64,000 nucleotides of DNA from Oceanobacillus oncorhynchi (GCF_000821065.1 NZ_CDGG01000001.1:558001-622000); one strand, 5' to 3'; counted from the first letter of the stretch, positions 28,399-38,782 are shown. Numbers and translations are program-made. Notes: generated by a model not told the origin, from the letters alone.

Positions 28399-29040
28399 AT
28401 GAAATTTTTCATTGATACAGCTAATATTGAAGATATCAAAGAAGCGAATAAGCTTGGGATACTGGCTGGTGTTACAACCAACCCAAGCCTTGTAGCAAAA
28501 GAAGGGGTTTCTTTTCATGACCGCTTGCGTGAAATCACAGAAGAAGTTTCTGGATCAGTCAGTGCAGAAGTAATTGCTGAGGACGCAGAAGGCATGATAG
28601 AAGAAGGGAAAGAGCTGGCAGCCATCGCACCAAATATTACGGTAAAAGTACCGATGACCCTTGAAGGTTTGAAAGCGGTTAAGGTGTTCAGCGATTTAAA
28701 TATCAAAACCAACGTGACATTGATTTTTAATGCGAATCAGGCATTGCTTGCAGCACGTGCTGGAGCAACCTATGTATCTCCTTTCCTGGGAAGATTAGAT
28801 GATATTGGACAGGATGGAATGGAATTGATAGCTAATGTTGCAGCTATTTTTGACCGTCATCAGATTCAGACTGAAATCATTGCTGCATCTATCCGTCATC
28901 CAATTCATGTTACAGATGCTGCATTAAACGGAGCGCATATTGCAACCATTCCATTCAACGTTCTGTCGTCCTTAGTCAAGCATCCATTAACGGATCAGGG
29001 AATTGAAAAATTCTTAGCAGACTGGAATAATCAAAAATAA
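28399..29040 (+). CDS. tal: Transaldolase, small TalC/FSA type
   Basis: A 213-residue single-domain transaldolase-like enzyme. Lys83 in TVKVPMT is the Schiff-base residue, with the N-terminal DTAN and TTNPSL motifs of the family. It corresponds to B. subtilis YwjH/Tal in the same position. Short members act either as transaldolases or as fructose-6-phosphate aldolases, and the sequence alone does not settle which. GGGAGG precedes the ATG. Confidence 0.92.
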   Translation: MKFFIDTANIEDIKEANKLGILAGVTTNPSLVAKEGVSFHDRLREITEEVSGSVSAEVIAEDAEGMIEEGKELAAIAPNITVKVPMTLEGLKAVKVFSDLNIKTNVTLIFNANQALLAARAGATYVSPFLGRLDDIGQDGMELIANVAAIFDRHQIQTEIIAASIRHPIHVTDAALNGAHIATIPFNVLSSLVKHPLTDQGIEKFLADWNNQK

Positions 29041-29152
29041 TTGCATAGAGTTGGAAAAAAGACAGACAATAAGAAAAGGGTAAAGATGATATGCATCTGA
29101 ATAAACAAAAACAACTTGTGGATCATAACTTCCATAGGAACGAGGTTTTTAC

Positions 29153-30439
29153 ATGCAAAAGTTATTAATTGAGGGTGGGCATGAATTATCTGGAGAAGTT
29201 CATATCAGCGGTGCAAAAAATAGTGCAGTAGCTTTATTGCCTGCAGCTATTCTTGCAGATTCTACAGTAACGATTGAAGGATTGCCGGATATTTCGGATG
29301 TAGATACGTTAGGTCAGCTGTTAGAAGAAATTGGCGGGACAGTATCCCGGGATGGTCAGGACATGACGATCCATCCAGAGAAAATGATTGCCATGCCATT
29401 GCCGAACGGAAGAGTCAAAAAATTACGTGCATCCTATTATTTCATGGGTGCCATGCTTGGAAAATTTAATAAAGCAGTTATTGGTTTGCCTGGAGGCTGC
29501 TACCTGGGGCCGCGCCCAATAGACCAGCATATTAAAGGATTTGAAGCATTAGGTGCTGAGGTGACAAATGAGCAGGGTGCGATTTATTTACGTGCCAAAG
29601 AGCTGCGCGGTGCACGCATTTATTTGGATGTCGTCAGTGTTGGGGCTACCATTAATATTATGCTGGCCGCGGTAAAGGCAAAAGGACAAACAATCATTGA
29701 AAATGCTGCAAAAGAACCCGAGATTATTGATGTTGCGACGCTATTAACCAATATGGGTGCCAAAATCAAAGGTGTTGGAACAGATGTGATTCGTATCGAC
29801 GGGGTTCCTTCCTTACATGGTTGTACGCATACCATTATTCCTGACCGTATTGAAGCGGGTACGTATGCTATTGCAGCCGCTGCAATGGGGAAAGAAGTGA
29901 TTATTGACAATGTTATTCCGCAGCATATGGAATCATTGATTGCAAAACTGCGGGAAATGAATGTAAATATTGAATCACACAATGACCAATTATATGTTGC
30001 CAGAACAAAATCATTAAGCAGTGTGGATATCAAGACATTGGTTTATCCTGGCTTTCCGACTGACCTGCAGCAGCCGCTTACAACACTATTAACACAAGCG
30101 GGGTATTCTGGTGTGATTATCGATACCATTTATTCTGCACGATTAAAGCATATTGATGAGCTCCGCCGGATGAATGCGGAAATAAAAGTGGAGGGCGGAT
30201 CCGTGATTGTTTCTGGTCCGACTCAATTAGAAGGTGCAAAGGTAAAAGCCAGTGACCTTCGTGCCGGAGCAGCTCTGGTAATTGCCGGACTTCTTGCAAA
30301 TGGCGTAACGGAGATTACCGGTTTGGATCATATTGACCGCGGCTATGAGAATTTGACGGACAAGCTTTCTTCTCTCGGAGCAACCATTTGGCGGGAAGAA
30401 ATGACTGAATCAGAAATTTACCAAGATCAGAATACGTAA
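29153..30439 (+). CDS. murAB: UDP-N-acetylglucosamine 1-carboxyvinyltransferase 2
   Basis: A 428-residue MurA paralogue transferring enolpyruvate from PEP to UDP-GlcNAc, the first committed step of peptidoglycan synthesis. The inverse alpha/beta barrel repeats, the [14 protein letters not shown] opening and Cys116 ([11 protein letters not shown]), the fosfomycin target, are present. A second copy (murAA) is encoded at 61261. Having two MurA genes is normal in low-GC Gram-positives, and this locus equals B. subtilis murAB. Confidence 0.95.
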   Translation: MQKLLIEGGHELSGEVHISGAKNSAVALLPAAILADSTVTIEGLPDISDVDTLGQLLEEIGGTVSRDGQDMTIHPEKMIAMPLPNGRVKKLRASYYFMGAMLGKFNKAVIGLPGGCYLGPRPIDQHIKGFEALGAEVTNEQGAIYLRAKELRGARIYLDVVSVGATINIMLAAVKAKGQTIIENAAKEPEIIDVATLLTNMGAKIKGVGTDVIRIDGVPSLHGCTHTIIPDRIEAGTYAIAAAAMGKEVIIDNVIPQHMESLIAKLREMNVNIESHNDQLYVARTKSLSSVDIKTLVYPGFPTDLQQPLTTLLTQAGYSGVIIDTIYSARLKHIDELRRMNAEIKVEGGSVIVSGPTQLEGAKVKASDLRAGAALVIAGLLANGVTEITGLDHIDRGYENLTDKLSSLGATIWREEMTESEIYQDQNT

Positions 30440-30447
30440 AAGAGACG

Positions 30448-30552
30448 GTTAAAAAGCGGAATAAAAGGACACATCGAATTTTTACAGCGCGGGGGCCATC
30501 CTCCAACTGCTGTAATTTAAGCCGGCAAGTCCTTTTATTTGCTTTTTAAACA
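30448..30552 (+). terminator. Branched terminator after murAB
   Basis: A long outer stem pairs GTTAAAAAGC / AATAAAAGGAC with GTCCTTTTATT / GCTTTTTAAAC. Inside it TTACAGC pairs with GCTGTAA. The 3' arm is T-rich. Confidence 0.75.
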
Positions 30553-31487
30553 TCCTCTAAAAGAGAAGCGGCTTCCTTCTCTTTTATTATATAGCATGTT
30601 TTGAGGTATTCGGGCGGCCTGGCAAATACTTCTTATCGATGTATCGTTTTCCTGAATATTTTTAAACGCAGTGATAGAAAAGATACACCTGTCCTCAAAT
30701 AACTTCTATTGTCGAAAAAGCCTGCAAGATGAGTACATTTTCGATAACTTCAGAATCATAGATAAAAGTCATAGTTAACATGATAAAATTCCTCTATTTT
30801 TGACAAAAAAGTCTATTGAATCTTTATTCGTAAAAGAGTATGATAATAGATGTTTAGTCAAACCAAGCAATTTGATAAAAGTCTGACAGGGAAATAGAAA
30901 AGGAAGTTTCATTTTACAGAGATATCGTATTCTTACCAAAATACGCAACTCTGATGACCCGCCTTCCTGAAAAGTACTGTCAGTCTAATAAATAACATGG
31001 ATTGTGTCTGTTATCTCCAGACATCTGCAGCAATATCACAGCTTCTAACTGCTTCTCTCAGCCGGAGCAGGTCTTCTTAGTACTCCTTCCATATCATTAT
31101 AAGGAAATCCGTTTTGCATACCATGACGAAAATGGTACTTTTACAGTCAAGACGATGATAGATGAAAAAGGAAGTTAGAAAGATTTAAAAATAATACCAG
31201 ATACATATCGTTTCCGAAAAATAGGAAACGAATGATAAGCTGTCAACGAATCAATCATCCGTTTTTTCTCCATTTGATTAAAATCTTTAGCGGATGAAAT
31301 TCTAATGAAGCGTATACACGATAAGACAGCAATAGGTAACCAAACGATCAGCTATGGAGAAAGATAGAGATGGTGTACTCCATCAAATTATTTATCATAA
31401 AATACAGAAGCTGTATGAAAAGATGGGACAATGTTTATTCGTCCTATTAAAATATATAAAAGAACCTAGAACAGGCGTGGTGATTTA
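30553..31487 (+). promoter_or_regulatory. Long rho leader region with promoter
   Basis: This 935-base stretch has no accepted gene; B. subtilis has glpX here. A good promoter (TTGAAT 30816-30821, 17 bases, TATGAT 30839-30844) would give a leader of about 640 bases before rho. It includes hairpins TACCAT/ATGGTA (31119-31137) and CGTTTCC/GGAAACG (31209-31230). An open frame without a start codon from 30996 to a TAG at 31178 encodes 60 residues and could be a gene relic. Autoregulation of rho through its leader is known in bacteria. Confidence 0.5.
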
Positions 31488-32771
31488 ATGGCAACACTGA
31501 CAATCTCTAGTTTAGAGACAATGACGTTAAAAGAGATTTATGCACTTGCGAAAGATTATAAAATTTCATATTACGCAAAGCTGACAAAGAAAGAGCTAAT
31601 TTTTGCAATATTAAAAGCGCAGGCGGAAAAAGATGGATTTTTATTTATGGATGGAATCTTAGAAATTATTCCTTCTGAAGGATTTGGTTTCCTGCGTCCA
31701 ATCAACTATTCTCCAAGTGCAGAGGATATCTATATCTCTGCTTCCCAAATCCGTCGTTTTGATTTGAGAAATGGAGATAAAGTATCCGGAAAGGTACGTC
31801 CGCCAAAGGAAAACGAACGTTATTACGGTCTGTTGCATGTCGATGCAGTGAATGATGAAGACCCGGATTCTTCCAAAGAACGTGTCCATTTTCCAGCTTT
31901 AACAGCACTTTACCCAAATCGGCCAATCAGATTAGAAACAGAAACAAACCAGTTATCTACACGTATTATGGATTTAATGACACCAGTCGGTTTTGGACAG
32001 CGCGGTTTGATTGTCGCGCCGCCAAAAGCTGGGAAAACGATGCTGATTAAAGAAATTGCAAACAGCATCTCTCAAAACCATCCGCATGCCAAACTGATTA
32101 TTCTACTGGTGGATGAGCGTCCAGAGGAAGTAACCGATATTGAACGTTCTGTAGGTCCGGACGTTGATGTCGTTTCCTCTACTTTTGACGAAGTTCCTGA
32201 GAGCCATATCAAAGTGTCGGAGCTTGTGTTAGAGCGTGCTATGCGTCTTGTCGAGCACAAGCGTGATGTCATCGTTCTGATGGATAGCATTACACGCTTG
32301 GCCCGGGCGTATAACTTAGTTATTCCTCCAAGCGGACGTACCTTATCCGGCGGTATCGATCCGGCAGCCTTCCACCGTCCAAAGCGATTCTTTGGTGCGG
32401 CAAGAAATATTGAAGAAGGCGGCAGCTTTACCATTTTAGCGACAGCGCTGGTAGACACCGGTTCACGTATGGATGATGTGATTTATGAAGAATTTAAAGG
32501 AACAGGGAATATGGAGCTGCACCTGAATCGTCATCTTGCAGACCGCCGAATCTTCCCTGCTATCGATATTCTGCGTTCAGGAACCCGTAAAGAAGAGCTC
32601 TTGGTAGATAAAGCACATTTAGATAAAATGTGGCTGCTGCGGAAAACCATGCAGGATTCCAATGATTTCTTAGACCGCTTCTTAAAACGGATGAAGAATT
32701 CTAAGAATAATGAAGAATTCCTGCAGCTGATGGACGAAGAAATGAAACGAAAAGGAATGAATCGTCAATAG
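31488..32771 (+). CDS. rho: Transcription termination factor Rho
   Basis: A 427-residue hexameric RNA helicase. The N-terminal helical Rho_N domain and the cold-shock-like RNA-binding domain (about 50-125, GFGFLRP) precede the RecA-type ATPase with Walker A APPKAGKT near 178-185 and Walker B (VIVLMDS) near 262-268. In Bacillus Rho mainly limits antisense and read-through transcription. Length and position between murAB and rpmE match. No insertion domain is present. Confidence 0.96.
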   Translation: MATLTISSLETMTLKEIYALAKDYKISYYAKLTKKELIFAILKAQAEKDGFLFMDGILEIIPSEGFGFLRPINYSPSAEDIYISASQIRRFDLRNGDKVSGKVRPPKENERYYGLLHVDAVNDEDPDSSKERVHFPALTALYPNRPIRLETETNQLSTRIMDLMTPVGFGQRGLIVAPPKAGKTMLIKEIANSISQNHPHAKLIILLVDERPEEVTDIERSVGPDVDVVSSTFDEVPESHIKVSELVLERAMRLVEHKRDVIVLMDSITRLARAYNLVIPPSGRTLSGGIDPAAFHRPKRFFGAARNIEEGGSFTILATALVDTGSRMDDVIYEEFKGTGNMELHLNRHLADRRIFPAIDILRSGTRKEELLVDKAHLDKMWLLRKTMQDSNDFLDRFLKRMKNSKNNEEFLQLMDEEMKRKGMNRQ

Positions 32772-32807
32772 AATCAGATGCATCTTGTCTTTTGTTAATA
32801 ACTTCTA

Positions 32808-32933
32808 TTGCATTTCATTCTATACACTGTTATAATCTTTCTATGTGAGTTTAGGTAGGGTGCATTGCATCGCGAACGACTCTTCGAATAACTCTGTTTC
32901 CAAGGGACTCAGGGCAAAAAGGAGTAGAAGAAC
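32808..32933 (+). promoter_or_regulatory. Promoter and probable ribosomal-protein leader before L31
   Basis: A -35 TTGCAT (32808-32813) and consensus -10 TATAAT (32831-32836), 17 bases apart, start a leader of about 90 bases. It contains GAC-TCTTCGAATAA-CTC-type pairing and CAAGGGACTCAGGGC before AGGAG. Firmicute L31 genes often carry an autoregulatory leader RNA, and the length and place fit. I did not fold it rigorously. Confidence 0.5.
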
Positions 32934-33179
32934 ATGAAAAAGGAAATTCATCCAGAGTACAGAAAAGTAGTTTTTCTTGATACTAGCACGAATTACAAGT
33001 TCTTAAGCGGATCTACAAAAGAATCAGACGAAACAATTGAGTGGGAAGATGGAAACACATACCCTCTATTAAAAGTTGAAATCAGCTCTGATTCACATCC
33101 ATTCTACACTGGTAAGCAAAAAGCTGACAAAGTCGGCGGCCGTGTGGATCGCTTTAAGAAAAAATATAACCTTAACTAA
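32934..33179 (+). CDS. rpmE2: 50S ribosomal protein L31, type B (zinc-free)
   Basis: An 81-residue L31 of the long, cysteine-free class: it begins [16 protein letters not shown] and contains no Cys, so it cannot bind zinc through the CxxC motif. In B. subtilis the copy at this rho-tdk locus is the zinc-binding RpmE, and the zinc-free paralogue is made elsewhere under Zur control. Here the zinc-free form occupies the housekeeping locus. AAAGGAG precedes the ATG by 8 bases. Confidence 0.93.
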   Translation: MKKEIHPEYRKVVFLDTSTNYKFLSGSTKESDETIEWEDGNTYPLLKVEISSDSHPFYTGKQKADKVGGRVDRFKKKYNLN

Positions 33180-33240
33180 TTTTCTGATGAACCGTCTATC
33201 GGTTAAAAAGAATTTTTATAAGGAATGGAATTTGGAAAGG

Positions 33241-33274
33241 ACAGGCAAAATGTCTCATTTTGCCTGTTTTTTTA
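33241..33274 (+). terminator. rpmE2 terminator
   Basis: ACAGGCAAAATG pairs perfectly with CATTTTGCCTGT around TCT, followed by T7. Confidence 0.9.
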
Positions 33275-33401
33275 CTTTTAATGAGATAAAATATGAAAAA
33301 TAAGTTTTTTTCATTTATCATATAATAGAAGATAGTTGAGAGTGCTGCCTGAGCTTCTCATTAAAAATAGTTATACTTATTCGCGAGAGGAGTTTCTCCA
33401 A

Positions 33402-34025
33402 ATGCATATAATGAAGCGAAATGGCTGGGTAGAATTAATTTGCGGAAGCATGTTTTCCGGGAAATCAGAAGAATTAATACGTCGTGTCAGAAGAGCAACG
33501 TATGCGCATCTAGATGTATGTGTATTTAAACCGGCTATTGATAACCGTTATGATGAAACAGCAGTTGTTTCTCATGATGGCAGAACTACTATTGCAAAAT
33601 CAATCAAGGATGCGGCTGAAATTTTAGAGGAAATAAAGCCCGATGTAGAGATTGTGGCGATTGATGAAGTGCAATTTTTCAATAACAATGTCATTGATGT
33701 CATCGAGGAGCTTGTTCGCCGGGATATCCGTGTCATTGTTGCCGGCCTGGATATGGATTTTCGTGGGGTTCCTTTTGAACCCGTACCGCAGCTGATGGCT
33801 TTATCGGAATCGGTGACGAAATTAAACGCCATCTGTCCATTATGCGGTTCGCCTGCCAGCAGAACGCAGCGGCTGATTGATGGAAAACCTGCTTCCTACG
33901 ATGACCCTGTCATTCTGGTAGGAGCTTCAGAATCCTATGAACCGCGCTGCCGTCATCATCATGAAGTACCTAATAAACCAGAAGTAAATGTAGCACAAAA
34001 TGTTGTAAAACAAGCAAATAGTTAA
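33402..34025 (+). CDS. tdk: Thymidine kinase
   Basis: A 207-residue type II thymidine kinase, salvaging thymidine to dTMP. The P-loop GSMFSGKS is at 15-22, DEVQFF lies near 93-98, and the zinc-binding lasso cysteines are visible (CPLC near 147 and a later Cys before RHHH). An in-frame ATG at 33336 adds 22 atypical residues. The start at 33402 follows GAGAGGAG by 8 bases. That site can pair with the adjacent TTTCTC, so it may be partly masked. Confidence 0.95.
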   Translation: MHIMKRNGWVELICGSMFSGKSEELIRRVRRATYAHLDVCVFKPAIDNRYDETAVVSHDGRTTIAKSIKDAAEILEEIKPDVEIVAIDEVQFFNNNVIDVIEELVRRDIRVIVAGLDMDFRGVPFEPVPQLMALSESVTKLNAICPLCGSPASRTQRLIDGKPASYDDPVILVGASESYEPRCRHHHEVPNKPEVNVAQNVVKQANS

Positions 34026-34027
34026 TA

Positions 34028-34063
34028 CGAAAACTGCCGAATCTATATATTCGGCAGTTTTTT
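34028..34063 (+). terminator. tdk terminator
   Basis: AAAACTGCCGAAT pairs perfectly with ATTCGGCAGTTTT, followed by further Ts. Confidence 0.9.
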
Positions 34064-34284
34064 ATATAATGAAACCTCATTTTGTTGCGATTCCTCCTCG
34101 CCACCTTGCAGGATTAGGTTAGAGTTGGAGAAAGGCGCATTGATTACTCTCTTCCATAGAATGGCTTTTGCGATTACTTACCCAATTAAAACCATTGGCA
34201 GTTGAGTGAATCGTGTTGGTACTTGTTGTTGGATTTCCTGTTTAAAAATGATATTTTACTTATTTTGGAGTGAACGCCAAACAT

Positions 34285-35460
34285 TCAGTTATATTGTGGT
34301 AAATGGAGTTGGAATAATTTAACGAAATTTCTTCTTACATATATAAGCATGTATCGAAATGGAAGTGTAATAATTCTTGGTATAATCATGATACATAGTA
34401 AACACATTTTCGAAAGGTAAAGCCCGCGTTTGATACGCTTCCCTGAAAATACAACGCTTTGACTCTTTTGGTCATAAATAGGGATTTCATCGTTATCAAG
34501 AAAACTTGCTTTCGACGTATAAGATTCTTCTGTCAACATCACCGTTATCCCATGCTTTTCTGCTTCGTATGTGATCATTTGAATAAGCAGGCTGTGCGGG
34601 ATAGCTGTAAAAGATTGGTTATTCCTTTTTCCTATAGCGGCGTGTTGTTTCCAGTCTTTATTTTGCCCGATGATGATGGTACCAATATCCTCTTCCAAGG
34701 CGATTTTCACGATTTGAAAACTGGCTTTATGAAAGAGATCTTTGATTTGAAGAAATCGTTTTTGGCTGATTTTCTCCAAACGTTTGGATGTAAACGGCCC
34801 CTCGTTTGTATTTTTTCCTTGACGGAAGATCCCTGTATAATAGGCTTTTAGCTGATTATAGCGTTGATTGACGGATTTGATATTTTTGCCCTTCACTAAA
34901 ACTGGCCTTTTGCCTGTGTTCGTGACAATGGTTGCAAGATTATCCATACCTAAATCAACAGACATAAAACGGTTCTTGGATTCTTTTTTCTCTGCTTTTG
35001 CAGGAATTTGAAAAACTAATTCCACGACATATTGACCGTACTTGGGAACGACTCGAACTTGTTTGAGCCTTCCTTCCGAATAACCTAACTTCCCTATATT
35101 CAGGCGTGCTTTTGTTTTAGGGAACTTCAAGAATTTATTATCTTTTACCATACAATCCTGATTGGAAAAGGTTATTTCTTTTTCTTTGGAACGACAATAT
35201 CCTGGTATTCTAGGACGTGCTTTAAATTTTACGGGATTCTTTTTATACTCCCGTAAGCTGCCATAAAAAGATCTCCAATTTTGAAAGACCATTTTCATAA
35301 TGCCTTGACTCGATTGAATCGGTAAGGATTGATAATCGTTCTGTTTCATCGATTTAAACAAAGCATTCAAAAAAGGGTACGGGATATATGGATGATCCTT
35401 AGAGGCCATCTCAAATAAATGACATTTGATTTCCGTTTGTTCTGATTTGGCTTTTTCCTG
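34285..35460 (-). pseudogene. Decayed TnpB (IS200/IS605 OrfB) gene
   Basis: The open part (34285-35409, 374 residues) is the middle of an IS605-type RNA-guided nuclease TnpB. RuvC-I is intact (SVDLGMDNLATI) and RuvC-II is intact (LTEESYTSKASFLD). After KRGLYLSK the frame loses homology: the zinc-finger/RuvC-III part with DxNGAAN is missing, and IIPTPF-like family C-terminal residues appear in another frame. Upstream the coding sense continues in frame (KCHLFEMASKDH) back to a TAG just before 35460, so the N-terminus is lost too. No TnpA is nearby. I call it an inactive relic. Confidence 0.8.
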
Positions 35461-35601
35461 TTCTTCATACTAACCGTCAGAATCCTAATATTATTGAGGA
35501 AAAATAATTCACAAATCGGGCTAATTAATCAATTTCAGGTCGTTGCACACATGGAAAGAACGGGCAAATACACTGGATATAGGATGAGAGGAGGTTAACG
35601 G

Positions 35602-36012
35602 ATGTCTTTTCACTATCCCTATTCGCCCGGCTGGCACCCTTATCGTCAAAATCAGGGAGGGTATACCCGGCAAAAGGAATATCAGAGCCAACGGAGCAAT
35701 AGCGCACAGGACGCAGGTGTGGAAACGCAAATACAAGGTGATAACTATGGATCAGGCTATGAACTTCCTGTTCAGGATACAGCCAGCCAAAGACCGGGAA
35801 GCAATCTATATAAAGCCCATTCCGCTTCTTATCATGATGCATCACCGGATATGCAATACATGATGCAGATGATGATGGATTTAAGAAGCCAGCTGGAGCA
35901 GCTTAACTACTTGATTGCACAGAACAATCGACTGCTGCAATTTATGCATGAGCAAGAAGATACCAAATGTATTCAAGGAAGTGGCGGCGGAGCTGTTATT
36001 GTACGGATGTGA
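35602..36012 (+). CDS. Small hypothetical protein with C-terminal coiled coil
   Basis: A 136-residue protein that I do not recognise. The first 80 residues are rich in Tyr, Gln, Ser and Gly (FHYPYSPGWHPYRQNQGG), as in spore-surface or low-complexity proteins. Residues about 83-116 form a Met/Leu-heptad helix (YMMQMMMDLRSQLEQLNYLI), probably a coiled coil. GAGAGGAGG lies 7 bases before the ATG, so translation is likely. No membrane segment or signal peptide is seen. Confidence 0.65.
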   Translation: MSFHYPYSPGWHPYRQNQGGYTRQKEYQSQRSNSAQDAGVETQIQGDNYGSGYELPVQDTASQRPGSNLYKAHSASYHDASPDMQYMMQMMMDLRSQLEQLNYLIAQNNRLLQFMHEQEDTKCIQGSGGGAVIVRM

Positions 36013-36057
36013 TAACGCTTGGCCGTTTTTTAAAACGTTGTTATAGGAGTAAGGCTG

Positions 36058-36096
36058 ATGAATAATACAGGCGGAGGAAAAGGTAACATTTATTAA
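36058..36096 (+). CDS. Possible 12-residue peptide
   Basis: The frame encodes MNNTGGGKGNIY behind AGGAGTAAGGCTG, a good ribosome binding site at proper distance. It sits between two small unknown genes and precedes a terminator. Such short frames occur by chance, so this is only a candidate. Confidence 0.2.
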   Translation: MNNTGGGKGNIY

Positions 36097-36157
36097 AAAA
36101 ATAAATAACAATACGATAATTGCAGGTGCAATATTTTACATCAGATTCGTATACCAC

Positions 36158-36190
36158 AAAAGAAATCCAAATTAGCTTGGGTTTCTTTTT
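36158..36190 (+). terminator. Terminator after the 35.6-36.1 kb small genes
   Basis: AAAAGAAATCCAA pairs with TTGGGTTTCTTTT and runs into T5. Confidence 0.7.
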
Positions 36191-36332
36191 GATAAAAAGG
36201 GTCTTCTTTCTGGACAAATTCTTTTTCAAAGAAATTGTGAAAGTTATCGTAATTTTTGCACAAGTGCTATTACGCTATTCCTTCTCATGATACAATATAA
36301 ATATACTATGTATCATTCTGGAGGTGAATACA

Positions 36333-36587
36333 TTGAAATGGGAAGAAGTGCGCGACGCATTTCCGGAACAATGGGTTTTAATTGAAGTAGTTCAGGCGCA
36401 TACTAATGAGCACAGTGAACGCATTTTAGAAGACATGGACCCTTTGAAAAAATTCTCCAACTCTCCAGAGGCAATGAAAATTTGTCAGGAGATTCACCGA
36501 TACAATTTAGGAAGAGAGGTATATGTGCTTCATACAAGCCGGAAAAATCCCAATATCATGCAGAAAAAAGAAATAAGTATCAGATAA
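36333..36587 (+). CDS. Small conserved-type hypothetical protein
   Basis: An 84-residue protein (LKWEEVRDAFPEQWVLIEVV...) of a type I have seen in Bacillaceae without known function: a WVLIE strand near residues 13-17 and a closing YVLHTSR. The start is taken as TTG at 36333, 8 bases after GGAGG; a GTG at 36324 overlaps that site and is less likely. It stands alone between the TnpB relic region and prfA. Confidence 0.6.
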   Translation: MKWEEVRDAFPEQWVLIEVVQAHTNEHSERILEDMDPLKKFSNSPEAMKICQEIHRYNLGREVYVLHTSRKNPNIMQKKEISIR

Positions 36588-36784
36588 AGGTTAAAAAAAT
36601 AAACTTTTCTTTTTAGAAAGATACGGAATTGGAAGGGAAAATAAGCGGATGCTGTATATTAAATTAAATAAAGAAGAAATCAAGAAAGAATGCCTATAGA
36701 CAGGTCATGTATAAAACGTGCCGAGTTTATGGGTATTTTTTTGTTTATTGGCAACCCTGCCATTACTGCTCATCTGGTGTGCAA

Positions 36785-36813
36785 TTGACCCGGATGCTCC
36801 CTTATAATATAAT
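36785..36813 (+). promoter_or_regulatory. Promoter of prfA
   Basis: TTGACC (36785-36790), 17-base spacer, TATAAT (36808-36813), 31 bases before the GTG start of prfA. Confidence 0.7.
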
Positions 36814-36844
36814 AAGACTGTTATGGAGAAAGAGGTGTATTCTT

Positions 36845-37915
36845 GTGTTAGATCGTTTGCAAGCACTAGAAGATCGGTATAATAAATTAAATGAAATGTT
36901 AAGTGACCCGGAAGTAATCAGTGATACAAAAAAGCTGCGTGAGTATTCGAAAGAGCAGGCTGGACTGGAGGACGTTGTCCAGGCTCACCGTGAGTATAGA
37001 GAAGTTACATCACAACTGGCAGATGCGAAAGAAATGCTGGAAGATGAATCAGATAATGAAATGCTGGAAATGGCGAAGATGGAAGTATCTGAATTATCGT
37101 CCAGAAAAGAAGAGTTGGAGGAACAAATGAAGATTCTCTTGCTTCCTAAAGACCCGAATGATGATAAGAACGTTATTATGGAAATTCGCGGTGCTGCCGG
37201 GGGAGATGAAGCTGCTTTATTTGCAGGTGATTTATATCGGATGTACTCTCGTTATGCAGAAGCGCAGGGCTGGAAAATCGATGTGATGGAGGCTAGCTCC
37301 ACAGGCGTTGGCGGTTATAAAGAAATCATCTTTATGATCAATGGATCAGACGTTTATTCGAAACTGAAGTATGAAAATGGCGCCCATCGCGTACAGCGTG
37401 TTCCGGAAACAGAGTCTGGCGGACGGATTCATACATCCACTGCAACTGTTGCGGTGCTGCCTGAAGCGGAAGAGGTAGAGATAGATGTCCATGAGAAGGA
37501 TATTCGTGTGGATACCTTTGCTTCCAGCGGACCGGGGGGACAAAGCGTAAATACGACGATGTCAGCAGTACGTTTAACGCATGAGCCTACTGGGATTGTG
37601 GTATCGATTCAGGATGAAAAATCACAGATTAAGAATAAAGAAAAAGCAATGAAAGTATTACGGGCTCGTATTTATGATAAATTCCAGCAGGAAGCACAAG
37701 CAGAATATGATGAAAATCGTAAATCAGCGGTTGGTACAGGAGACCGCTCAGAGCGTATCCGTACGTATAACTATCCACAGAACCGTGTGACAGACCATCG
37801 GATCGGTTTGACCATTCAAAAGCTGGACCAGATTATGCAGGGCAAGCTGGATGAGTTTATCGATGCGCTTGTCATGGAAGAGCAAGCGAAAAAATTAGAG
37901 CAGATTGGGGAATAA
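36845..37915 (+). CDS. prfA: Peptide chain release factor 1
   Basis: A 356-residue release factor reading UAA and UAG. The codon-recognition region PET is in [10 protein letters not shown] (about 184-193), and the catalytic GGQ is in [12 protein letters not shown] near 229-231. The GTG at 36845 lies 7 bases after AGAGGTG and gives the standard RF1 length; the longer frame from 36707 covers the promoter and is rejected. PrmC, which methylates the GGQ glutamine, is encoded 3 bases downstream. Confidence 0.95.
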   Translation: MLDRLQALEDRYNKLNEMLSDPEVISDTKKLREYSKEQAGLEDVVQAHREYREVTSQLADAKEMLEDESDNEMLEMAKMEVSELSSRKEELEEQMKILLLPKDPNDDKNVIMEIRGAAGGDEAALFAGDLYRMYSRYAEAQGWKIDVMEASSTGVGGYKEIIFMINGSDVYSKLKYENGAHRVQRVPETESGGRIHTSTATVAVLPEAEEVEIDVHEKDIRVDTFASSGPGGQSVNTTMSAVRLTHEPTGIVVSIQDEKSQIKNKEKAMKVLRARIYDKFQQEAQAEYDENRKSAVGTGDRSERIRTYNYPQNRVTDHRIGLTIQKLDQIMQGKLDEFIDALVMEEQAKKLEQIGE

Positions 37916-37918
37916 TCA

Positions 37919-38782
37919 ATGACCCAAACAAAAATTCATGAAGTCCTTCACCGGGCTTCTCTTTTTTTAGAAAAGGCAAATAGAGAACCAAAAGTGGCAG
38001 AAATATTAATCAGACATCATTTAGGGTTATCCAGACAGGAATGGCTGCTTGCTTTGCGTGACCCCATATCTGAAGAAAAACAAATACAGATTGAAGCAGA
38101 TATAAAAAAGCATGCTGAAACTGGAATTCCCGTCCAGCATTTGACGGAATCTGAGGAATTTTATGGACGCATCTTTCAAGTGAATAAGCATGTGTTAATT
38201 CCCAGACCGGAAACGGAAGAGCTGGTGCTTGCTATAAAGGATTACCTTGCTGCGCAAACCGGACCTGTACGGGTGGTTGATATAGGTACAGGAAGCGGCG
38301 TTATTGCGATTACGTTGGCATTAGAATTAAATCATGCAGAAGTCTTTGCTACCGATATTTCAGCTGAGGCGCTTCAAATAGCCAAGCAGAATGCCGATCA
38401 ATGGGAGGCAGATGTATCATTTCTGGAGGGAGATTTTTTATCTCCGGTTATTCATGAAACCACGCCATTTGATGTGATTGTTTCCAACCCGCCGTATATT
38501 GCGAAATCAGAAGCAGCTGCGCTTAGTGATACCGTCCGTGATTTTGACCCGGAGCTGGCGCTTTTTGCAGAAGAGGATGGATTGGCAGCATATCATATGA
38601 TTATCGAACAAGTGAAAGAGCTGCCCTTAAAAAAAGATACACTGCTGGCTTTTGAAATTGGCCATACGCAGGGGGAATCTGTAAAGAAACGGATACAGCA
38701 GGTTTTTCCAGGCAGCCATGTGGAAATCAAACAAGATATCAACGGAAAAGATCGAATGGTATTTGCGAGCCATTTAAACTGA
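37919..38782 (+). CDS. prmC: Release factor glutamine methyltransferase
   Basis: A 287-residue SAM-dependent methyltransferase that N5-methylates the GGQ glutamine of release factors. The SAM-binding motif VVDIGTGSGVIAI is near 119-131, and the substrate motif NPPY is near 190-193. The N-terminal helical domain recognises the release factor. It begins 3 bases after prfA and is probably co-transcribed with it. Confidence 0.95.
   Translation: MTQTKIHEVLHRASLFLEKANREPKVAEILIRHHLGLSRQEWLLALRDPISEEKQIQIEADIKKHAETGIPVQHLTESEEFYGRIFQVNKHVLIPRPETEELVLAIKDYLAAQTGPVRVVDIGTGSGVIAITLALELNHAEVFATDISAEALQIAKQNADQWEADVSFLEGDFLSPVIHETTPFDVIVSNPPYIAKSEAAALSDTVRDFDPELALFAEEDGLAAYHMIIEQVKELPLKKDTLLAFEIGHTQGESVKKRIQQVFPGSHVEIKQDINGKDRMVFASHLN

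Noticed and set aside
34459-34851. 130-residue plus-strand ORF antisense to the TnpB relic
   Set aside because: Shadow of the TnpB coding strand without a binding site or motif.
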